Below, one piece after another: positions 10,949 to 21,502 of a stretch of DNA of 64,000 bases. The notes under the pieces were generated by a model. It did not search any database. It was not told the DNA's origin and saw only the letters and a program-made list of their open reading frames with translations. Numbering within the stretch: position 1 is the first letter of the stretch; each line of letters opens with the position of its first letter. The DNA comes from CGIF01 sp031674855 (GTDB lineage Bacteria; Bacillota_I; Bacilli_A; Mycoplasmatales; CGIF01): positions 551,213 to 615,212 of the forward strand of contig CP125275.1 of assembly GCA_031674855.1 (NCBI GenBank). The letters are read 5' to 3'. The translations under genes and the position numbers were made by a program.

Positions 10949-12562
10949 ATGAATGGAAAATTTATCCCTCAACAAGAGAGAATGAATAATCTCTCTGATA
11001 GGGTAAAAAAATGATTATCGGAAGTAGAACAATCAGATTATCAAATTGAAGATTATTCTTATTTTAGTGAACCCCAAGGAGAACTGACTGATTGAGAAGA
11101 ATACGAAAAAACTCTCAACAAAGCAACAGTCACTAGTTTAATCATTAAGCCTAATACTTATAAATTCAAGAATAACAAACTAGAATTAAAAGATTATCCT
11201 AAGTTAACTACAATCTATGGTGCAGGATTGGGATTAGAAAAAATTTCTTTATCAAATTTACCTCAATTACAAAGTCTTAATTTAACCGATAACAAATTAA
11301 TTAAAGTTGATGGATTAGAGAAACTAATCAGTTTGGTTAGCTTGGTGCTTACTAAAAATGAAATTGCTTCACTTGATGTTAGGAAAAATATTAATTTAGT
11401 GGCTCTTGCTTGAAATAGAAACAGATTAGAGGAATTTGTTAATCATAAAAAGAAAAGAATATTAAATTGTCAAGGATTACAAAACTTGAAATATCTTGAT
11501 TGTAGTTTTAGTTTTGTCGATTCCTTAAATGTTAAAGAGTGCGGAAAATTAGAGACTCTAGATGCTGATAGTAACTTTTTAAACTATTTAAATTTTCCTT
11601 ACCTTCCTAGTCTTAAAAATCTTTCTTTGTTAGGAAATAATTTTAATCCTTTAAGAAAGCCACGAAAAACTCTTATTCTTCGTTCTCCCAATCTGAAATA
11701 TTTAGTAACTAGGATTTCAAATATAAGAGAAGTTATTCACAAATTCGGTTTAAACAACGAATTACAAGTTATCGATGATGAAAAATCTAAAGAACTTTAC
11801 GGTGACATAGATATGGAGAATAAATCAATCCAAGCTTGAGAAAAGCAGGTTGATGAAACCATAGCTAACAGCAATGAACTAGATCTAATTAGACATCTCT
11901 TTGGTGATACTCACATTGACCATGAAGCCAAAGAAAAAGAAATTAAAGCTCAATTAGCTAAGGAAGAAAAAGAAAATATTAATCCTCCTATCAATGACCC
12001 ATCCAAATTAACCAATAAATATCCTGATTTAATTGTTAAACAAGCTGAAGAAATCACTCTCACTCATAAATTCTTAACAAAAACCTTAATAGTTGAGAAT
12101 CGCCCCAACTTAACTAGTCTGAATGTGGGCAATAATTATCTTTCTTATTTAGTAGTGAGAAATTGCCCTAATCTGAAATATCTTCGTTATGCTCACAATA
12201 AAATGAAACATGATTGCTTTATCGAAGATTGTCTTCAACTTAAATCGGAAAATATTAACAAAGAAAATTATCAGGGTAAAATAATTTGGGATAAAGTAGG
12301 AGAAGAGCTATTCAATAAAGGAGAGATGGAGTCTCGAATTACTGATAATGAACAAAAAAAAAAAAAAGACCAAGAAAGCCCTCAACCTAAACAACCTCAA
12401 CCAACTAAGGATAAAGAAACTCCCTCAGCGCAAGAATCTGCTCCTCCTCAACAAAATCCTTGACCTTTATTAATCATCTCCTCAACTCTGATTGGAGTTT
12501 TAGCGATAGGTTTTTATTTATTTAATAAGTTAGTTAGAAGAGTAAAAAAGATTTCTAAATAA
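10949..12562 (+). CDS. Tail-anchored LRR protein
   Basis: 537 codons from ATG 10949 to TAA 12560-12562. LRRs occupy residues about 60-270 (LQSLNLTDNKLIKVDGLEKL and similar) and a separate short LRR set about 375-425. Then come a charged, Pro/Gln-rich linker (PQPKQPQPTKDKE) and one C-terminal membrane helix (WPLLIISSTLIGVLAIGFYLF) followed by basic residues. The absence of an N-terminal signal and the terminal helix predict a tail anchor with the LRRs facing the cytosol; the reverse orientation cannot be excluded. It lies 80 bases after the giant LRR gene on the same strand but lacks the GNIG motif. Binding partner unknown. Confidence 0.8.
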
Positions 12563-12598
12563 TTATTTCTTCTTAAAATTAGGAGTAATTGACCTTGA

Positions 12599-12715
12599 TT
12601 ATTCAATTTTGGCTTCTAATTTTCGCTCTTGAAATTTCTTTGAACGACCTTCCAACATTTGATTGGCTAATGGGGGTAATGTTGGCTTGTTTTCTTTTTT
12701 AACTCAGTTTGACAT
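12599..12715 (-). CDS. Small basic ORF, doubtful
   Basis: 38 codons from ATG 12713-12715 to TAA, lying alone on the opposite strand between two LRR genes. The peptide (MSNWVKKENKPTLPP, then LEGRSKKFQERKLEAKIE) is basic and helical and uses one TGA as Trp. The codon pattern looks protein-like, but the size is too small for certainty. No function is suggested. Confidence 0.3.
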
Positions 12716-12775
12716 TAATTGCTACAACAATTGTAACTTTTCAAGCATAGATTTAAAATTTAACTTATACTTCTT

Positions 12776-15700
12776 ATGCCTCAAGAATTAGAAAAATGAA
12801 CTGATATTCATCCTGACTTTTCTGAAATATCGTGAGGAAATAATAAAAAAATCTACCGATTATGAGAAGAAAAAGGTTTAAATTGCCAAGATGCTCAAGA
12901 TTGGCTATCTCTCGGCTTTACCCCAAGAGATCATTGTGAAATTAAACGATGAAAGGACCATTTCTTTACTCCAGCCCAATTATCAACTTGGTTAGAGAAA
13001 ATTTTAAGCATAAGAGATTATGAATTAGCAACATATGTTCGATACAAAAAATATCAACCTAATCCTGATTTGAACTGCGAAAAATTAAGGGATGAATTTA
13101 AGGTTTGAAAGGAACAAAATAAGTCAGTGCAAGAATATTTAGATTGTTTCTATCCTTTAGAACAACGTAACACTGTCACTAAATTAAGCATTAGTTGAGA
13201 AAAAATTATCGGATCTCTTGATCTTTCTAATTTTGTTAATTTGGAAGAATTAAATTGTTCTGGTAATCAGTTAACTATTTTAATTCTATCGTTTAATAGC
13301 AAATTAAAGAGAATAGAGTGCAGTAGTAATCAACTAACTGAATTAGACCTAAATAGTTGTAGTTTTTTGGAACATCTAGATTGCTCTAATAATCAACTTA
13401 AAGAATTAATAATATCCTTGAATGATAAATTAATATCAATAGACTGTTCTCGAAACCAACTTAAAAATTTAATCTTACCAATTAGTAATGGGATAGAAAA
13501 GATTGATGCCTGAAATAATCTATTAAATTCTTTTGACTTTTTTAAATTAAATTCGCAAAAAATAACTCATTTAAATTTACAAAATAACGATTTTAAAACA
13601 ATCGAAGTAACAGTTTTTAGTAAGTTAGTTAATTTAGAAGTTTTAAGTATAGAAAATTATATAGAAGAAAGAATCAAACAAAACATTTATAATCGCTTCA
13701 TAGGTTCCCTAGAGGATTTGCAAAATTTGACTAAACTAAAATATTTAAATATCGATAATACTGATATCGATAAAGGATTAAAAAATTTTTTGGAAAAAAC
13801 ATCAGAGAATAGGATTAAAAATTTTAGTTTTTCTCACAATAAGCAATTTCCTCAATTTAAGATTAAAGATTTAATCAACAATTCGATAATCTCATCCACT
13901 CCTTCAAGTGAAAAAATAAACAATTGTATTATTAAACAAAATCTGAAGGGAGAATTCGAATGAATAGATTTTGCTAACTTTTTCAATATAAAATCAATTG
14001 CGGAAGGTGGACATGGTAATGTTTTTTCTTCTACTTATGTTAAGTATTGAAAAACAAAAGTAGCCTTAAAGTCATTAAAAAAAAATACTCAAAAATATGA
14101 AGATAAAGTAATAAAAGAAATCACTAATCATCATCTTTTTGATGACAAAAAAATAATCAAATGTTTAGGTCTGTCCCAAAACCCTCACACTCAAGAATAT
14201 GTTATGGTAATGGAATATGTAAGAGAGGGGGACTTAAGAAATTATCTCAAAAGTGACATTAAACTGAAGTTGGGGGATAAATTAAAAAAAATAGTTGAAA
14301 TTGCTTCCGGACTAGTTGAGATTCACGAAAAAGGTTTAGTACATAAAGATTTTCATTCAGGTAATATTTTGAAAAAAGCTAATGAATGCTTTATCACCGA
14401 CTTAGGACAGTGCGAATGAAAAGCAGAGCAACAAGAAAATAATGATAAATTTTTCGGAGTCCTTCCCTATGTTGCCCCCGAAGTACTACAAGGAAGTAAA
14501 TACACTTCAGCAGCCGATATCTACTCCTTGGGTATTATCATGATTGAAATGATTAATCAATTGCCACCGCACTGTTATGAAGATTGAAATGATAAAGAGT
14601 TAAAAAGAAGAATAATTGAGGGATTCCGACCCGAAATCCATTTTCACATACCTAAACTTCTCAAGGGTTTAATTAATCAATGTTTGAATGGCAATTCGGC
14701 TAATCGCCCTAGTGCTCAACAAGTAAAAGAAACTGCCGAAAGTTGATTATGCATAAGCGAAAGTCATTTTGGTAAAAAAGTCAAACTTAAAGTTAGTAAT
14801 TTTATTGAAAGAGATACCGAATTCTACAAACAGAACAAAGAATGCGAAAGATTAAACAAAGGAAAAAAATCTTTCTTTCAGAAAGAAAATTTCCATCCTT
14901 CCACTAATTATCATAGTAGATTAATTGCTAATTTTCATTTAGCAATGAATGAAAGTGAAGATAATGAATATGAAGAATATTTTTCTTCCTATGAAGATTT
15001 GGATTTAAATACTTTTATCAACGAGAATCAAAAATTAAAAAAAGAAGTTAAAAATCTTAGAAGAAAATTATCAGCATCAACTTATTTGGTAAACAATGTC
15101 GATAATTCAACAGATTTGGAAAAAAAGTACCAGCAACTAAAAGGTAAAATTAATTTTTTGCTAACTCAAAAGAGATTAAAAACTCTTGAATTACAAAAAT
15201 TAGCAACTGATGATTTAACTGACTCTCTATTTAAAGATTTTCAAGAGAAAGAAAAAAATCTTAACGAATTGAAAGAAAAGCTAATCCCTTATGAACAAAT
15301 TGAAAAAAAGATTGAACAAGAAGAGAGAGAAATAAACAAATTAAAGAGAAATTTAAAATCTAGATTAAGTGAAAAAGAAATTAAAACACTAAGTAAAATT
15401 TTAAATTTACAAGAAGAATTTATTAAAAGTAATAATCAATATTTTCAAAATCAATTAACTAACAAAAAAAACAAATTACTGAATAGCAAAAAGATGACAG
15501 AACAAGAAATTAATTATCTTCTTTCCTCGCAGAAGAATGTTATTGAATTAAAAATTAGTATAAACGGAGAGGAAAATAAATTAGTTCAATTAACGCAAAT
15601 AATTAATAATTGAAATGTTCCTATTAATAACCGAGCTGGTAATTTCGGTTGTGAAATTGGAACAGTAAACCACTATCAAGGCCAATATTCAGGCTTAGTC

Positions 15701-15844
15701 AATCATGGCAATATCGCCTCTATTGGCGATCATAGCCAAGGTAAAATCTATCAAATTGAATATGAAGAAGAAAGTGATTATTATGATGCTAATGAATCTT
15801 TTAGTAATGGCAAGCAATTTGAAGCCATAATTGAAATAATCTAA
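12776..15844 (+). CDS. LRR receptor-like protein kinase with coiled coil and GNIG motif
   Basis: 1,022 codons (ATG 12776, TAA 15842), all in one frame with TGA as Trp. Order: W-repeats (residues about 15-95), the VQEYLDCFYP header and LRRs (about 120-310), a protein kinase domain (about 405-655), a Tyr/Phe-rich tail (FHPSTNYHSRLIANF), coiled coil (about 730-950), then NHYQGQYSGL and the motif NHGNIASIGDHSQGKI (976-991) and the ending FEAIIEII. Kinase landmarks: glycine loop EGGHGNVF, Lys432 in VALK, H523-K-D525 in HKDFHSGN, D542-L-G in place of DFG, and APE at 567. The HxDFHxGN/DLG pairing and the tail match kinases expanded in glomeromycotan fungi as I remember them, which suggests acquisition from the host. 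The key catalytic residues are present, so it is probably active. The next gene, a small kinase, shares the terminal motif and lies 26 bases downstream. Confidence 0.9.
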
Positions 15845-15870
15845 TCAACTAAAACTTTACTTATAAACTT

Positions 15871-16827
15871 ATGTCGAATAATTCCAACAAATACTCTATT
15901 TCAAGCAATAATGGAAATATTGGATCTATAGGAGACAACTCGAAAGGCACGATAACTATTCATCAGCAACCCTCTACTCCTCAAATTTCCTCTTCATCCT
16001 CACAAAATAACAGCAATAGCTCTAATAATTCTATTGAATCACCAATCACACTAACCAAACTACTAGGCAAAGGAGCTTTTGGAGAAGTTTACCGAGGAAA
16101 TTGACACGGACAAACAGTCGCAATCAAAAAAATACCAGCCAACAACTTAAAAGATATCGATAAAGAAATCAAAGCTTTAAAGCAACTAAATCACGAAAAC
16201 ATCATTAGATATCATGAAGAACGAGCTAAAAATAACTTTGTTTACCTAATCATGGAATATGCCGAACAAGGTTCTTTAGACAAGTGAATTGAGAAGAATA
16301 AAAATAATCCTCATGAATGACAAGCAAATTATAAATTCATCGGTCAAATAACTGAGGGATTAAAGCATTTACACGAAAATAAAATGTTACATCGTGACTT
16401 AAAAAGTCATAATATTCTTATCACTAAAGATAACATTATCAAACTAGCTGACTTTGGTTTAGTTAAGTTTTTAGAAAGCTCCATCAGTAGCAAACAATTC
16501 AAAGGCACTCCTCGTTGGATGGCTCCGGAAGTATTAAAAAGCGAAAAACATTCTTACCAAAGTGATATTTACTCACTGGGAATGGTGATGTGAGAAATAG
16601 TAGCTAAAAAGACTGTTCCATTTCAACAATTTTTGGAAATTTGACCTATTATTATTAATGTAGGAGGTGGTAATTTGCAAGAAACTATTCCGGATGAAAC
16701 TCCTCAAGAATTAAGAGAAATCATTGAATTATGCTGAAGAACTGAACCTAGTGAAAGGATTTCGCTAATTGATATTGAAAATGAATTAGACAATTTAATT
16801 CATGAAGCAGTGATTGAGGTGATTTAA
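15871..16827 (+). CDS. Compact Ser/Thr (TKL-like) protein kinase with N-terminal GNIG motif
   Basis: 318 codons (ATG 15871, TAA 16825). Residues about 9-31 carry the motif NNGNIGSIGDNSKGTI, followed by a low-complexity Ser/Asn/Gln linker to about residue 55. The kinase domain has GKGAFGEVYRG (from 63), the VAIKK lysine (86), H174-R-D in HRDLKSHN, D194-F-G and APE (218), so every catalytic motif is intact. The sequence KGTPRWMAPEVL and the overall form resemble Raf/MLK-type eukaryotic kinases rather than the PknB type. The protein ends in HEAVIEVI, nearly the same as the FEAIIEII end of the gene before it. With 26 bases between them, the two are likely one operon. Role inferred: effector kinase recruited by the motif. 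No membrane segment. Confidence 0.9.
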
Positions 16828-16858
16828 TTTGTAAAACACAAAATTAGCTATAAATAAT

Positions 16859-17014
16859 GTGAAAAAAATTCGGAGAGAAGCAGAAAGGTCATTTGAATTT
16901 GAAAGTGACGAAGCGAAGAAAATCGAAAGAAAAATTAGAATCCAAAATTCAACAATTAGTTATCAAAGCGATTTAAGAATATATTATCTTTATTCTTTTA
17001 TTAGATATTTGTAA
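16859..17014 (+). CDS. Short ORF or gene fragment
   Basis: A GTG-initiated frame of 51 codons (VKKIRREAERSFEFESDE ... YLYSFIRYL) in the gap between the small kinase and the zinc/coil gene. An overlapping ATG frame (16857-16976) is also open but looks less protein-like. It may be the detached 5' part of a gene like the one at 17058. Low certainty. Confidence 0.25.
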   Translation: MKKIRREAERSFEFESDEAKKIERKIRIQNSTISYQSDLRIYYLYSFIRYL

Positions 17015-17057
17015 AATTAAAATATATTTCTTTTTAATGAATTAAAATTTAATATCA

Positions 17058-17876
17058 GTGGTTAACATCAGTCATGTTTTATTTAACAATACAATTTATA
17101 GAATTGAAAGAAAAGAGGTTGAAAAATCAAAAGATTGAATTGATAAAGAGGAAAGTGATTACAAAAAACTAGAGTCAGAATTGTCTAAGCTAAGCGAATT
17201 AAAAGAAAGGTATTTAACTAGCTCCGGCTTAGCATGCGGTTATTGCTTGAAAAGAAAATATTTTAAAAATTGTTGAGACTGTTATTTAATAACTCTTAAC
17301 AGAATAAAAGAAAGAGAAAGGAATTTTAACAGCATGGACTATGCCGATCGTATTAAAAACTTTATTGAAATAATGAATTTTAATGAAACAAGACTGAGCT
17401 ATCTTGAACCAAACGAAGAACAGAAAAAGGAAATAGAATTAAATGAGTTGCTAAAAATACTTCCCCAAAAAATTGAAGAAAAGGAAGATGAAATTGAGAA
17501 GTTGAAAGAGAAAATGAAAGAAAAGTTCATCTGACAGAAGCAAATAAGCGAAGAGAAAAATTTTGCTCTTATCGATTCTGTTGATACCAACAAAAAGTTC
17601 ATTCAGCATCTTAGCGTTGAGCCGAGGTTTTTTAAATACAATAAGAAAGATAATTGAGAAAAATTACTAGACAAAATAAATGAAGAGATTCGAGATAAAT
17701 ATCCTCAATCGGTTTTTGTAGGCGAAAATGAAGAAAAAGCAAAAAAAGACTATATTTATGAATTAGAAGGCGGTCATCAAAATAGAAATTTTGATTTAAT
17801 TAATCATGGTAATATTGGTTCCATTGGAACTAACAGTCATGGAGTAATTACAAAACTCAAGAAGAGCAGTTATTAG
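17058..17876 (+). CDS. Zinc-ribbon and coiled-coil protein with GNIG motif
   Basis: 272 codons from a GTG at 17058 (no ATG is available upstream of the coil) to TAG 17874. A Cys cluster CGYC...NCWDC (about residues 58-75) forms a likely zinc ribbon, followed by coiled coil (about 95-160). Near the C-terminus is LINHGNIGSIGTNSHGVI (about 247-264), the same motif as in the kinases before it. The frame then ends at KLKKSSY, but the next frame continues as KTQEEQLLESLIEIIR to a TAA at 17900-17902, matching the xxIIEII ends of the neighbours. A one-base frameshift near 17850 has therefore probably cut the original C-terminus. Role inferred: adaptor in the same system. Confidence 0.65.
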
Positions 17877-18129
17877 AATCTTTAATAGAAATAATTCGAT
17901 AAATTTGAGAGATATCATTTTTTTTTGTTCAGGCGAGAACTATTTAGGCTTGTCTTTAATTTGAGCAATTTTTGTTGAATGATTTCTTTTTGGGAGAGAG
18001 TTGTTTTCATTAGAAAAAAGGAAAAAATCTAAAATACAATTAAATTGCTCTCTCTCTGTTCTTATCAGACAAGAACTCACCACTGGTTCATTCTTTCTCT
18101 CTGTTAGGATTGTTATTTTAAATTATATA

Positions 18130-18711
18130 CTAACTTTTATAAGGAGGTAAAACCTCTATTTGAGACTGAAATTTTTCCTCAAATAAGCTGATATTGCCTT
18201 CATACACGCCAATACCACTTAAGGAATTATCTGAGGACTTGCCAAAGAAACAGATAAGTGGATATATTAGTTTTTCAGAAAATATTTCGAACGAATCAGT
18301 CTGATGTCTACCACCAAACTTGCCATAAGAGATTGTTTTGTTCTTACTGGTATCAAAAGTTAGAAATTTTAACTCATCAACATTCCCTTTTAATTTTCCA
18401 TCTATTCTAATTAAATGTTCGTTGTCGCCTAAGTTTATTATTCTTTCACCACCACCATTGCAGCCAAATTTATGACCCTCAACCAAACTACTTTTATTAT
18501 CTTTGGTAATTTTATAAGTAAATTGGATACCATCTATTCAATCACCACTATTAATCTTGATTTCACTAACTTTTATTTCTTGAATTGAGTTATCATTTAA
18601 AATAGCTACTTCATTAGTTGAGAGATGATTAGCTATTTTAGATAAATCATTTTTTTCTATCCCTCTGTTTCCATAAAGTAGAGACTTAGTTCCGATGATT
18701 ATTTTTGTCAC
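18130..18711 (-). CDS. Jacalin-like lectin domain protein
   Basis: 193 codons on the minus strand, ending at TAG 18130-18132; the only plausible start is a GTG at 18709-18711 because no in-frame ATG precedes the domain. The C-terminal 140 residues follow the jacalin pattern: IKINSGDWIDGIQFTYKI, a Gly-rich CNGGGE turn, a LIRIDGK strand, KFLTFDT, a YGKFGG turn and CFFGKSSDNSLSGIGVYEG. Jacalin domains bind mannose or galactose sugars through a beta-prism. The N-terminal 50 residues are not recognised. No signal peptide or membrane anchor is present. Likely role: binding host glycans; acquisition from a eukaryote is possible but not shown. Confidence 0.75.
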
Positions 18712-18735
18712 GATTTTTATGTTTTTTATTTTTTC

Positions 18736-18993
18736 TTAAACAATAAAATCAACTTTTTCAAAATGAACTAAGACATTACTCCCAATCCGATTTCCTTCTT
18801 TAACGGTAAAAAGATACTCAGTTCCTTCTGCTAATTCAGCTCATTGGGATTCCGGAGTATCGGAATTATGGAAAACAAAAATACTGTCGCCTTGGGTTAA
18901 CTCTAAGATGAGATAAAATTTGCCATTAGAGCCAGTTTTAGTTTTTTTGTTTTTAATGGTGTCTTGGATTTCTTGAGTTGGTGTTTGATTCAT
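18736..18993 (-). CDS. Small OB-fold-like protein, phage type
   Basis: 85 codons, ATG 18991-18993 to TAA 18736. The chain is short, beta-rich and hydrophilic (GKFYLILELTQGDSIFVF, EYLFTVKEGNRIG), and its size and strand pattern resemble the phage-like protein at 48011. Both could be single-stranded-DNA-binding proteins of small filamentous phages; this is inference from pattern only. It lies 17 bases downstream of the RHH gene and probably belongs to the same minus-strand unit (18736-21294). Confidence 0.5.
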
Positions 18994-19010
18994 GGTTTAA
19001 AAATTTTACT

Positions 19011-19292
19011 CTAATTTGATTTTCTTTTCCGAATAATTTGCTTGGTTTCATTCTTTAAAGTTGCAGGTCGCTTTATTTCTTTCTCTTTGGACTTATCGGA
19101 CAAAATATTGCTTTTGTTTTTCTTACTTTCCAGATAAAAATTAACTGCCTTCTCTAAGACCTGTTTAATCAAAACGCCTTCTTCTTGAGCTAATTTATAA
19201 ATTTTTTGGTAAAATTCCTCAGTGATTTTAGTATTAAATTGACGGGCATTAGGGATTTTTCTTAAGGACCGACCATCGACTCGCTTGTTCAT
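19011..19292 (-). CDS. Ribbon-helix-helix DNA-binding protein
   Basis: 93 codons (ATG 19290-19292). Residues about 17-55 (ARQFNTKITEEFYQKIYKLA, then GVLIKQVLEKAVNFYLE) have the beta-strand plus two-helix layout of Arc/CopG-type regulators; the C-terminal 35 residues are a basic, disordered tail. Such proteins control plasmid or phage gene expression, or act as antitoxins. It sits between the membrane AAA+ ATPase and the OB-like gene on the same strand, which fits a regulator of that small unit. Confidence 0.65.
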   Translation of the reverse strand: MNKRVDGRSLRKIPNARQFNTKITEEFYQKIYKLAQEEGVLIKQVLEKAVNFYLESKKNKSNILSDKSKEKEIKRPATLKNETKQIIRKRKSN

Positions 19293-19344
19293 ATAATAAG
19301 TTTTTACTATCTATTTACTATCTACTTAGAATTTATAAAGTTGC

Positions 19345-20727
19345 TTATTTACCAATAAAATTAGCGTGGTAACTGCGAATACCATCTCTTATTTCTGAAA
19401 AAATATTAATGCCAAATTCTTCGGGATTATAATTTTTTTTGACAGCTCACTGTAAAAATCCAGTGGGATTCACTATCCCCCATTCATCTTGGAGATTGGC
19501 TTCTTCTTTGGCTGTTCAAAATAATTCTAAACAATATTCGAAACTAGCACTCAGCAGCTCATCTTTGGCAATTACTCCGCTATACCCTGCATTAAGCACT
19601 TTAGAAAGCATATCTTCGTGAGCCTTAATTCCTGTAACGTGAGGATAGACAGTAGCGATGGCAATCTTTCATTCAAAAATATTCACTAAGGGAATAAAAC
19701 CTGAAAATTCACTAATATTTTTCGTAAACTCTTCGCGTTCAGAATTTCATTGAAAGTGTCTTTTTTGGACATATTCCTTAAGTTTTTCATCATCAATTTG
19801 TAAGGAAATAATCCTTTCTCAGTAGCTGAGGAATTTATCCGTGTGACTTCTCAGTAAGTTTAAAGACTCAAAATTAAATTTTTTATAAATAGTTTGGTTT
19901 TTGCTACCGACTCTTTTTAAGGCTTCATTGATGGTTTTTGATTCAGTAACTTTGCCCTTTTCATTAATTTTAGTAGGAATTTTGGTTTGTAAAAATGATA
20001 TTTCATTTTGTTGAGCATAATCCAAGAAAGTGTTTTTGTTTCAACTGAAGTCTAATTTATAACGCAATCGTTCTTTATTCTCATAAACCGCTTTATCAAT
20101 TTCTTCGATATAGTTAGTGTCAAAGATTCAGAGATTATTGGGTAGAAGTTTATCATCGACTTGAGCCAATAAGTCTTTAACGGAATTTAATTTGTCGCCA
20201 ACATGGTTGGCTTCATCGACAAAAAGGATATAGTTTTGTCCAGCGGTTTTAGGATTAATTTTTAAATCTTCCAATAAAGCTTCAAACTTATCTTTAGTAG
20301 TGCGTTGTTCATATAAGCGGTCTTTTAAATCATCGCCCTTAACGGCGACAAAAGGCAAGCCAGCTTCTTTAGCTAGTTGGCGAGCTAAACTTGTTTTGCC
20401 AGTCATAGGCGTGCCGTAAAAGATGGCATTAAAAACCCGACTAGGATAAGTTTTGGCTTGCCGGCATCATGCTTGAATTTCCGGACTGAGGATTAGCTCT
20501 TCGCTTTTGAAATTACTGGTTTCTTCAGCGGTATAAGCAACATATTTGGGTGGTTTCTTTCACGGACTCACCATGTCAATGATGTTTTTAACTTCCACGT
20601 TCGGAGTAGGGGTAGTAATATTAACTTGAGTTTGGAAGTATTTTTTACCAAAAAAGAAAGCTCCCAACAAGATAATGAATAAAAAAATACCGAGAAGAAC
20701 TTTTTTGAATAAGTCTAATATTTCCAT
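19345..20727 (-). CDS. Membrane-anchored AAA+ ATPase
   Basis: 460 codons (ATG 20725-20727, TAA 19345), joined through TGA codons. An N-terminal membrane helix (residues about 8-25, LLGIFLFIILLGAFFF) is followed by a linker and an AAA+ core: Walker A GTPMTGKTS (about 110), Walker B YILFVDEANH, and a region corresponding to sensor 1 (LWIFDTNYIEEIDKA). The core resembles FtsH/CDC48-like ATPases, but no HExxH protease motif follows; the C-terminal half is an unrecognised helical and Trp-containing domain. It may be a phage or plasmid motor or a membrane remodeller. Neighbours on the strand (RHH, OB-like, two short coil/membrane proteins) support a mobile-element origin. Confidence 0.75.
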
Positions 20728-20824
20728 ATATGTTTATTTTAGATATTAGATAGATATTTTATATATTAAATAGAGACTAGCGACATCTACTGAGAGAATC
20801 CTTTGAAAAAAAAGAGGAGGATAG

Positions 20825-21022
20825 TTAGGTTTTTTTCACTAAGTTAATAATTGCTATTATCAAATGAGCAATGGAAGTAATGCCCGAAGCAACTGCTCCA
20901 TAAAAGACTACTTGAGCTAAGCTTTTATGTCAAGCGCTATCGCTGGTTTGCCGAGCTTTTTTTAATTCCTCGACTTCTTTTTGTAATCTTAATACTTCTT
21001 GTTCTAATTGCTCTTTATCCAT
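20825..21022 (-). CDS. Small coiled-coil membrane protein
   Basis: 65 codons (ATG 21020-21022 to TAA 20825). The first 30 residues are a coiled coil (EQEVLRLQKEVEELKKA) and residues about 38-60 form one hydrophobic helix (VVFYGAVASGITSIAHLIIAIINL). The size and layout recall phage holin-like or minor coat proteins, but nothing confirms this. It lies about 100 bases upstream of the AAA+ ATPase start on the same strand and is likely co-transcribed with it. Confidence 0.55.
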
Positions 21023-21078
21023 AGTTTTTCTTTATCTCTTTGTTTTATTTAAATTTTTAGTCAGATTTATTTTTTTAC

Positions 21079-21294
21079 TTATTTTTTTTCTTTGTCAACC
21101 TCATTTTCAGTTTTGCCAATAATATCATTCAACATATTGCGAATAGCAATTAGTTGTTTTTTAATGACTTGATTTTCGATAGTCAAGTCAGTAATTTGTT
21201 GTCGTAAATTTTTTTTGCTTTCACTATATCTTTTTTTTGATTTAGTTTTGTTATTTTGATCTTTCAGATAAAATTCTTTTTCTATTTCGTTCAT
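21079..21294 (-). CDS. Short coiled-coil protein
   Basis: 71 codons (ATG 21292-21294, TAA 21079-21081), strongly charged, with a leucine-zipper-like central part (LRQQITDLTIENQVIKKQ). No membrane helix, signal or known motif. It is the first gene of the minus-strand block and may oligomerise with the coil of the next gene. Function unknown. Confidence 0.5.
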   Translation of the reverse strand: MNEIEKEFYLKDQNNKTKSKKRYSESKKNLRQQITDLTIENQVIKKQLIAIRNMLNDIIGKTENEVDKEKK

Positions 21295-21502
21295 AATTCT
21301 TACAAATTTCTATTTTTATGTTCCTTTTTTCTCTATGTTCCCTCATAACGCTTAAAACGACACATATTTAGTTATTTTTTAAGTCTTTTAAAAATGTTTA
21401 AGTTCTACTCGTTTTATAGAAAATTTATAAAATAACCAAAAATGAGATTATAAATTTTCTATTATTATAAAACTTTATTAAGAAATAATAAACAACAATA
21501 AA

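Noticed and set aside
15871..16827. PknB-type bacterial kinase
   Set aside because: The motifs HRDLKSHN, WMAPEVL and the general layout fit eukaryotic TKL kinases better; no PASTA domain or membrane helix is present.
20725..21294. Antisense frames to the small coil and membrane genes
   Set aside because: No start codons and no protein-like composition on the plus strand.
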